NCBI GenBank assembly: GCA_964462985.1
Contig: CAYXAA010000001.1
Coordinates: 62,001 to 126,000, forward strand
Direction: 5' to 3'
Length of the DNA: 64,000 bases
Source of the DNA: CAYXAA01 sp964462985
GTDB taxonomy: Bacteria > Pseudomonadota > Alphaproteobacteria > Rhizobiales > Stappiaceae
Shown here one piece after another: positions 58,563 to 64,000 of the stretch. The notes under the pieces were generated by a model. That model saw nothing but the letters and a program-made list of their open reading frames with translations. It was not told the origin of the DNA and did no database searches. Positions within the stretch are counted from its first letter, which is position 1. Every line of letters begins with the position of its first letter. The position numbers were made by a program, and so were the translations under genes.

Positions 58563-59869
58563 GCGTTTCTGCCGGTCTGATTGGCCTTGCCGTTCTCGTC
58601 CTGCTGCTCGCGCTGCAGGTTCCCGTAGCGATCGCGATGATCCTCGTCGCCTTCGGCGGGGTTTGGATGCTGTTCGGTCTGGCGCCGGCGATCGGCGTCC
58701 TTGCCAACACACCGTACGACTTCGTCGCAAGTTGGACGCTGTCGGCGGTGCCGATGTTCCTGCTGATGGGCTTCGTCGCCTTCCACTCCGGTCTGACTGC
58801 CGGCCTTTTCGACGCCGCCAAGCTGGTGCTGCGCCGGGTGCCCGGCGGCCTCGGCATCGCCGCCATTCTCGCCTGCTCCGGCTTTGCCTCCGTCTGTGGC
58901 TCGAGCCTTGCCACCGCAGCCTCGATGGGCCGCATTGCTATTCCGGAAATGGTCAGGGCCGGGTACCGGCCAAGCTTCGCCGCCGGCGCGCTGGCCGCGG
59001 GCGGCACAATCGGAGCGCTGATACCGCCCTCGATCCTGATGATCATTTATGGCGTCTTCTCCGAGACCTCCGTCACCAAGGTCTTCCTCGGCGGCATCTC
59101 CGTCGGCCTGCTCACCGCATTGAGCTATGCCACCGTCATTTTCACCATCGCCGCCCTGCGCAAGGACATCGTCCCGCCCCCGGCGGCACCGGCCGAGCAA
59201 TCGGGTGCCGGCGTGCTGCGGGCGGTTTGGCCTGTGCTGGCGCTGATCGTGCTCGTGTTCGGCGGATTGTTCAGCGGCGCCTTCACGGCAACGGAAGCCG
59301 GCGCCATCGGCTCGGCCGGCGCCATCATCATCTCTTTCGTGACCGGACGAATGACCTGGGCCGTATTCCGGACATCCGTCCTGGAGACGCTCTCGACCTG
59401 TGCCTCGCTGTTCATCATTGGTGTCGGTGCGGTGATGCTGACCAAGTTCCTCGGGCTGACCGGCGTCGCCGGCCTGATCGGCAGCGCCGTCCGCGACTTC
59501 AATCTCGGCTATTTCGAACTGATGGCGGTGATCGTCGTCATCTACCTGCTCATCGGCATGTTCATGGAGCCGTTCGGCGCCATGCTGATCACGCTGCCGG
59601 TGCTGCTTCCCGTTCTCAACGCACAAGGCATCGACCTTGTGTGGTTCGGCGTCTTGCTGGTCAAGCTGCTGGAAATCGGCATGATCACGCCGCCGCTCGG
59701 CATGAACGTCTTCGTCATCCGCAACGTCGCCGGCGACTATGTTTCGCTCACCGACATCTTCCGCGGCGTGGCCCTGTTTTTCGCCGCGGATATCATCGTG
59801 ATCGGGCTCCTGATCCTGGCGCCCAACCTCGTTTCTGCCCTGCCCAAGCTGGTGCAGGGCATCAACTGA
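58559..59869 (+). CDS. TRAP transporter large permease, DctM type
   Basis: The start is the ATG at 58559, overlapping the dctQ stop by 4 bp; 436 residues, about 12 membrane segments. DctM family features are LQVPVAIAMILVAFGGVWML, GGLGIAAILACSGFASVCGSSLATAASMGRIAIPEM and AGALAAGGTIGALIPPSILMIIYG. It completes a tripartite sodium-driven importer with DctP and DctQ. It converges on iolB with a 4-bp gap. Confidence 0.93.
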   Translation: MSVSAGLIGLAVLVLLLALQVPVAIAMILVAFGGVWMLFGLAPAIGVLANTPYDFVASWTLSAVPMFLLMGFVAFHSGLTAGLFDAAKLVLRRVPGGLGIAAILACSGFASVCGSSLATAASMGRIAIPEMVRAGYRPSFAAGALAAGGTIGALIPPSILMIIYGVFSETSVTKVFLGGISVGLLTALSYATVIFTIAALRKDIVPPPAAPAEQSGAGVLRAVWPVLALIVLVFGGLFSGAFTATEAGAIGSAGAIIISFVTGRMTWAVFRTSVLETLSTCASLFIIGVGAVMLTKFLGLTGVAGLIGSAVRDFNLGYFELMAVIVVIYLLIGMFMEPFGAMLITLPVLLPVLNAQGIDLVWFGVLLVKLLEIGMITPPLGMNVFVIRNVAGDYVSLTDIFRGVALFFAADIIVIGLLILAPNLVSALPKLVQGIN

Positions 59870-59873
59870 GGCG

Positions 59874-60671
59874 TCACTTGGCAAACAGCCAGGCGTGCTC
59901 CGGGGCGTTGTGGAATTTCCAGGTGCGCTTCGGACCGGCCATGACGTTGAGATAGTAGAGATCATAGCCGTGGCAGGCGGCGCAGGGGTGGTAGCCCTTC
60001 GGTACCAGTACGACGTCGCCGTCCTCAACGGCCATGGCCTCGTCCAGCGAGCGGTCGTCGGTGTAGACGCGCTGGAAGGCGAAGCCCTGGCGCGGGTTGA
60101 GCCGGTGATAATAGGTCTCCTCGAGGAGGGACTCCGCCGGAAGGTTGTCCTGGTCGTGCTTGTGCGGCGGATAGGACGAGGTGTGTCCGCCCGGCGTGAT
60201 CACCTCGACGACCAGCAAGGAATCGGCCGGCTGATCCTCGGGCAAAATGTTGGTGACATAGCGGGTATTGGTGCCCTTGCCGCGCGTTTCCTGCGAAAGA
60301 TCCTCCGGACGGATGACTCGTGCCGGCCGCGCCCCCGCAGTGCCGGGCGCGGTGCACACGGCGAGCTCCAGCTCGGTCTCGGCCGTCACCGTCCAGTCCG
60401 AGCCGGCCGGCACGTAGAGCGCGGCGGGAACGCCTTCGAATGGCGACATGCGCTCGCCGAGCACGCCGAAATCGACGCCCTCCGCCGTGGCCCAGCCCTT
60501 GCCGGTAACCCAGACGAGACAAGCCTCGCGTCCCCCGGTCGCCTGCGAAACGCTTTCGCCGGGTGCCAGCCGGTGCAGTTCGAAGCCGACATAGGTCCAC
60601 CCGGCGCTATCAGGCGTGACCTTCGTGACGCAGCCGCGCTCGCCCTGCGGTTTGACCAGCAACTTTGTCAT
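59874..60671 (-). CDS. iolB: 5-deoxy-glucuronate isomerase IolB
   Basis: The start is the ATG at 60671 (MTKLLVKPQGERG), giving 265 residues. This bicupin isomerises 5-deoxy-glucuronate to 5-dehydro-2-deoxygluconate in myo-inositol breakdown. The second cupin carries the metal motif GGHTSSYPPHKHDQDNLPAESLLEETYYHRL, and the C-terminus holds VPKGYHPCAACHGYDLYYLNVMAG. It is the last gene of the iol operon and matches the expected length. Confidence 0.95.
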   Translation of the reverse strand: MTKLLVKPQGERGCVTKVTPDSAGWTYVGFELHRLAPGESVSQATGGREACLVWVTGKGWATAEGVDFGVLGERMSPFEGVPAALYVPAGSDWTVTAETELELAVCTAPGTAGARPARVIRPEDLSQETRGKGTNTRYVTNILPEDQPADSLLVVEVITPGGHTSSYPPHKHDQDNLPAESLLEETYYHRLNPRQGFAFQRVYTDDRSLDEAMAVEDGDVVLVPKGYHPCAACHGYDLYYLNVMAGPKRTWKFHNAPEHAWLFAK

Positions 60672-60675
60672 TCTC

Positions 60676-60894
60676 TCACTCCGGCTTGTCGTTCCTGGCT
60701 TCCGGCTCGCGCGGGTTGAAGCTGATGAAGAAGCCGTAGACCGCGTACGCCCCGATGACGGCGAACAACAAGCTCCAGAGCGGCGAGCCGGACATGAGTT
60801 CGAAGGCCGCCCAGGCAAAGGCCACGACGACGATCGTGATCCTCAGCCACAGCGGCCGGTAGAAGGGATCGTTGAGGTCAAAGGCACTTTTCAC
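60676..60894 (-). CDS. small two-helix membrane protein in the iol operon
   Basis: The 72-residue protein starts at a GTG that overlaps the iolE stop by 4 bp and ends 4 bp before iolB. It has two hydrophobic helices (LRITIVVVAFAWAAFELM and LLFAVIGAYAVYGFFISF) joined by a short loop, and a charged C-terminus (NPREPEARNDKPE). I do not know the family. Its conserved placement in the operon would suggest a membrane role tied to inositol use, but function is unknown. Codon use matches its neighbours. Confidence 0.75.
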   Translation of the reverse strand: MKSAFDLNDPFYRPLWLRITIVVVAFAWAAFELMSGSPLWSLLFAVIGAYAVYGFFISFNPREPEARNDKPE

Positions 60895-61808
60895 GGGGCC
60901 GTCCGCTCCTGCGCAGAGTCGAGGCCAGCGGCCTGTGCCGCCGCCCTCAGCGCCTTCAGACCCATCGACTGGTAGTGGAAGGGATTGCGCACATCCGGAT
61001 CCTGCTCCGCCTCGATGACGAGCCAGCCCTGGTAGCCGTGGTCGGCGGCGATCTTCAGGACCGGCGCGAACTCGACCGCGCCCTCCGGATCGCCGGGGAC
61101 GGTGAAGACGCCGCGGCGCACGCCTTCGAGGAACGACAGGCCCTGTTGCTCGACCTGACGGCGGACGGCCGGGCGCACGTTCTTGGCGTGGATATGCCGA
61201 ACGCGCTCCATGTAGCTTGCGGCGAGTTCCGCCGGGTCCGAGCCGCCGAACCAGGCATGGCCGGTATCGAGCAGCAGCTTCGTCGCCGGGCCGGTGCCGG
61301 CCATCAGCCGTCCGATCTCCTCCCGGTTCTCGACGATCGTCCCCATGTGGTGATGATAGACAAGATCGATGCCCTGCGCAGCGCAATGCGCTGCGATCGC
61401 CTCGACGCCGTCGCAGAACGCCTGCCAGCGCCCGGCTTCCAGCACCGGCCGGTCGCGCAGCGCGATACGGTCGTTGCCGTGGACGGCATTGGAGGTCTCG
61501 CAAACGATGCAGACCGTACAGCCGTTTGCCTTCAGCATGTCGAGATGCGGCTGGATCGCGCGCTTTTCGGTCTCGATGTCGTTGACCAGCAGGTTAAGCG
61601 AATGCCAGCCGGAGACGAAGGCGAGGCCGTATGACGCCAGCAGCGTCTTCAACTCCAGGCCATCGCTCGGCATCTTGTGGCCCTTCTCGATGCCGGCGAA
61701 ACCGATCTCGGCCGCTTCGCGCAGACACTGTTCCAGCGAAATATGCGCGCCGATCGTGCGGTCGTCGTCGTTGGACCAGGCGATCGGGTTGGTTCCATAG
61801 CGGATCAT
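60891..61808 (-). CDS. iolE: myo-inosose-2 dehydratase IolE
   Basis: The 305-residue TIM-barrel protein (AP-endonuclease-2 type) dehydrates 2-keto-myo-inositol. Conserved elements are RYGTNPIAWSNDDD, GFAGIEKGHKMP, the metal-ligand regions DLVYHHHMGTIV, LLLDTGHAWFGG and WLVIEAEQDP. It starts one base before the iolD stop region and overlaps the small membrane-protein gene. Confidence 0.95.
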   Translation of the reverse strand: MIRYGTNPIAWSNDDDRTIGAHISLEQCLREAAEIGFAGIEKGHKMPSDGLELKTLLASYGLAFVSGWHSLNLLVNDIETEKRAIQPHLDMLKANGCTVCIVCETSNAVHGNDRIALRDRPVLEAGRWQAFCDGVEAIAAHCAAQGIDLVYHHHMGTIVENREEIGRLMAGTGPATKLLLDTGHAWFGGSDPAELAASYMERVRHIHAKNVRPAVRRQVEQQGLSFLEGVRRGVFTVPGDPEGAVEFAPVLKIAADHGYQGWLVIEAEQDPDVRNPFHYQSMGLKALRAAAQAAGLDSAQERTAP

Positions 61809-61809
61809 G

Positions 61810-63636
61810 TCAGTTTCTTCCCCCGAGCGCCGCTTCGTACTTCGCGCGCGCAGCCTTGACTTCGCTGCGCTCGGAGACCTCCGGCACGGCGACGTCCCAC
61901 CAGAATCCGCCCGCCTCCGTCGAGGGATAGGGATCGGTATCGATCACGATGACGAACGGGCCCGAGGCGTCGCGCGCCTCGTCAAGGGCCCGTTCCAGCT
62001 CGGCGATCGAACCCGCCTTCCGCGCCGTCGCACCCATCGACGCGGCATGGGCGACAAAGTCGATCTGCGACGGATTCACGTGGGCCGCGTGGTCGAGCAG
62101 GTTGTTGAACTCCGCGCCGCCGGTCGCCATCTGCAGCCGGTTGATGCAGCCATAGCCGCGGTTGTCGGTGATCACGACCGTAAGCTTGATGCCCATCATG
62201 GCGGCGGTCGCAAGCTCGGAATTCATCATCATGTAGGAGCCGTCGCCGACCATCACGATGACGTCGCGGTCCGGCTCGGCCATCTTGATGCCGATGCCGC
62301 CGGGGATCTCGTAGCCCATGCAGGAATAGCCGTATTCCATGTGGTAGGACCGCGGCCGCCCGGCCTTCCACAACTTGTGCAACTCGCCCGGCATGGTGCC
62401 GGCGGCGCACATGATGACGGTGTTTTCGCGGGCCGCCCGCTGCACGGCTCCGATCACCTGCATGTCGGTCGGCAGGGCGTTCTCCTCGGAAGGGGGCGCG
62501 GCCGTGACCGCGTCGGCAGCGGCGAACCATTCCGCCTTCAGGCCAGGGTCGGGCGTATCGAACCGGGTGCCGCGGAGGGCGCGCCCAAGTGCATCCAACC
62601 CGACCCGTGCATCGGCGCAGAGCGGAACGGCGCCGTGCTTGACCGCGTCATAGGCGTTGACGTTGAGGCTGATCAGCGTGCGGCCGGGGCGCGAGAACAG
62701 CGCCCAGGATCCGGTGGTGAAGTCCTGGAACCTCGTGCCGACGCCGATGATCACGTCGGCATCGGTGCAGCGCGCGTTGGCGCTGGACGAACCGGTAACG
62801 CCGACCGGGCCGAGATTGAGCGGGTGATCCCATGGCAGCGCCGACTTGCCCGCCTGGGTTTCCACCACCGGGACCTGATGGGCCTCGGCGAACGACCGCA
62901 GCGCCTCGTGGGCATCGGAATAGTGGACACCGCCGCCGGCGATGATGACCGGGGATTTGGCAGCGGCAATGATGTTCGCCACCTGCTCGAGCTCGGCCGG
63001 ATCGGGCTGAATTCGGCGCATACGCCAGACCCTGGGCTCGAAGAAGCTTTCGGGATAATCGTAGGCCTCGGCCTGAACGTCCTGGCAGAAGGCGAGCGTC
63101 ACCGGGCCGCAGTCGGCCGGATCGGTCATGACGCGGAAGGCGCGGGGCAGCGCCGTCAGAAGGTGCTCGGGGCGCGAGATTCGGTCGAAATAGCGCGATA
63201 CCGGGCGGAAGCAGTCGTTGGCGCTGACGGTCCCGTCGCCGAAGTCCTCGATCTGCTGCAGCACCGGGTCGGGGCCCCGGCCGGCGAAGACATCGCCGGG
63301 CAGGAACAGCACCGGCAGGCGGTTGACATGCGCGAGCGCCGCTGCCGTCACCATGTTGGTCGCGCCGGGACCGATCGAGGAGGTAACCGCCATGGCGCGG
63401 CGCCGGCCGAGCTGCTTGGCATAGGAGATCGCGGCATGGGCCATGCCCTGCTCGTTGTGACCACGCCAGGTCGGCACGGTCTCGCGTGCGGCATAGAGCG
63501 CCTCGCCGATGCCAGCAACGTTGCCGTGGCCGAAGATCGCCCAGACGCCGGCGATGAACGGCACACCGTCCTCATTCAGCTGCGCGCCGATGTAGCGGAT
63601 CGCGGCTTGTGCCGCCGTGAGCCTGACCGTTTTCAT
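61810..63636 (-). CDS. iolD: 3D-(3,5/4)-trihydroxycyclohexane-1,2-dione hydrolase IolD
   Basis: The start is the ATG at 63636 (MKTVRLTAAQ) with GGAGG upstream, giving 608 residues. IolD is a thiamine-diphosphate enzyme: N-terminal PYR domain with the family stretch HNEQGMAHAAISYAKQ, including the catalytic Glu, a central domain (PVIIAGGGVHYSDA), and the ThDP/Mg motif GDGSYMMMNSELATA to NRGYG. It hydrolyses the cyclic dione to 5-deoxy-glucuronate. TAATG links it to iolC. Confidence 0.96.
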   Translation of the reverse strand: MKTVRLTAAQAAIRYIGAQLNEDGVPFIAGVWAIFGHGNVAGIGEALYAARETVPTWRGHNEQGMAHAAISYAKQLGRRRAMAVTSSIGPGATNMVTAAALAHVNRLPVLFLPGDVFAGRGPDPVLQQIEDFGDGTVSANDCFRPVSRYFDRISRPEHLLTALPRAFRVMTDPADCGPVTLAFCQDVQAEAYDYPESFFEPRVWRMRRIQPDPAELEQVANIIAAAKSPVIIAGGGVHYSDAHEALRSFAEAHQVPVVETQAGKSALPWDHPLNLGPVGVTGSSSANARCTDADVIIGVGTRFQDFTTGSWALFSRPGRTLISLNVNAYDAVKHGAVPLCADARVGLDALGRALRGTRFDTPDPGLKAEWFAAADAVTAAPPSEENALPTDMQVIGAVQRAARENTVIMCAAGTMPGELHKLWKAGRPRSYHMEYGYSCMGYEIPGGIGIKMAEPDRDVIVMVGDGSYMMMNSELATAAMMGIKLTVVITDNRGYGCINRLQMATGGAEFNNLLDHAAHVNPSQIDFVAHAASMGATARKAGSIAELERALDEARDASGPFVIVIDTDPYPSTEAGGFWWDVAVPEVSERSEVKAARAKYEAALGGRN

Positions 63637-64000
63637 TACATTCCTCCCCTGCCCGCCCGCGCGCGATCCCAGACCGCACACAGGCCGGCGTATTTCTCGC
63701 TCATGTCCGCCACCGCCGCCGCATCGTCGATCTCGCCGGCGAGCCAGCGCCGCGCGGCTTCGCCGAAGATGGTGCGGCCGACGGCAAAACCCTTGACCAG
63801 GTCGAAGCCGGCTGCAACCCTGAAGCTCTCTTCCAGCTCCTGCGATGGCGCGTCGAGCCCGAGCACGACGACGCCGCGCGTATTGGGATCGTTGCTTGTG
63901 ATCGCCTCGCAGGCATTCTGCCATGCCTGGCGCGAGCGCATCGGTTCGAGTTTCCACCAGTCCGGGTAGATCCCGATCTCGTAGAAGCGACTGATGACGG
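63636..64000 (-). CDS. iolC: 5-dehydro-2-deoxygluconokinase IolC, C-terminal DUF2090 part (partial)
   Basis: The frame is open to the right window edge and reads FYEIGIYPDWWKLEPMRSRQAW, then AITSNDPNTRGVVVLGLDAPSQELEESF, and ends at 63636 with ATG-TAA. This is the DUF2090 domain fused C-terminally to the IolC sugar kinase in rhizobia. The kinase domain lies beyond base 64000. It is the upstream gene of the visible iol operon. Confidence 0.9.
   Translation of the reverse strand, partial: VISRFYEIGIYPDWWKLEPMRSRQAWQNACEAITSNDPNTRGVVVLGLDAPSQELEESFRVAAGFDLVKGFAVGRTIFGEAARRWLAGEIDDAAAVADMSEKYAGLCAVWDRARAGRGGM

Noticed and set aside
61807..63969. 720-residue plus-strand frame opposite iolD
   Set aside because: IolD on the minus strand has all thiamine-diphosphate motifs; the antisense frame is compositional.
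1..64000. CRISPR arrays, tRNA or rRNA genes, insertion sequences, phage genes
   Set aside because: No regularly spaced repeats, no tRNA-like cloverleaf with a CCA-flanked arm noticed, and no transposase, integrase or phage protein among the credible frames.

Overview
The window is a strongly GC-rich chromosomal segment of an alphaproteobacterium, most likely Hyphomicrobiales (Rhizobiales). The lineage call rests on a RirA-type Rrf2 iron regulator with cysteines at 91, 99 and 105, a BA14K-family protein, an IsdG-type haem monooxygenase next to hmuR, a divergent hmuR / hmuPTUV pair with rhizobial-type iron operators, and compact ABC, TRAP and inositol catabolic operons. I see no rRNA or tRNA gene, insertion sequence, phage gene or CRISPR array. 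Genes are tightly packed and many overlap by 1-4 bases (ATGA or GTGA junctions).

Layout. 1-5.9 kb: a GAF-domain sensor cut by the window edge, a REC-PAS-LuxR response regulator, a cytochrome P450, an HI0933-like flavoprotein, a YaiI/YqxD protein and a BA14K protein. 6.1-12.0 kb: a branched-chain-amino-acid-type ABC operon ending in an alpha/beta hydrolase, behind a promoter carrying a 23-bp near-palindrome. 12.3 kb: a cold-shock protein. 12.6-16.4 kb (minus strand): two MaoC-like hotdog proteins, an acyl-CoA synthetase, an enoyl-CoA hydratase and a TetR regulator. 16.7 kb: rirA. 17.3-24.7 kb (minus): one apparent operon kynU-kynA-kynB-livG-livF-livH-livM-binding protein, with a divergent GntR/FCD regulator. 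This looks like uptake plus degradation of tryptophan or kynurenine to anthranilate.

26.1-33.5 kb: a fumarylacetoacetate-hydrolase-family enzyme, a Bcr/CflA-type exporter, a SAF-domain oxidoreductase, a LysE exporter, a GT-C glycosyltransferase and an acyl-CoA synthetase. 33.6-40.6 kb: the haem locus. hmuR, a DUF2325 protein, a 73-residue ORF and the haem monooxygenase lie on the minus strand; hmuP-T-U-V lie on the plus strand. Between them are three palindromic sites in 60 bp. hmuS is missing. 40.8-44.2 kb: zur-znuB-znuC and divergent znuA around a Zur-box-like palindrome. 44.3-47.2 kb: a periplasmic protein-exbB-exbD-exbD-tonB operon whose -10 lies inside a RirA-operator-like TGA-N9-TCA. 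Thus the window holds an iron regulator, a haem receptor and importer, a haem-degrading enzyme, the TonB energiser and a zinc importer.

47.4-52.1 kb: a galactofuranose-type sugar ABC operon (ytfQ-ytfR-ytfT-yjfF). 52.5-59.9 kb: a hydroxycinnamate cluster with feruloyl-CoA synthase, a crotonase, a MarR regulator, an amidohydrolase-type beta-ketoacyl-CoA hydrolase candidate and a complete DctPQM TRAP transporter. 59.9-64 kb (minus): inositol catabolism iolC(partial)-iolD-iolE-small membrane protein-iolB.
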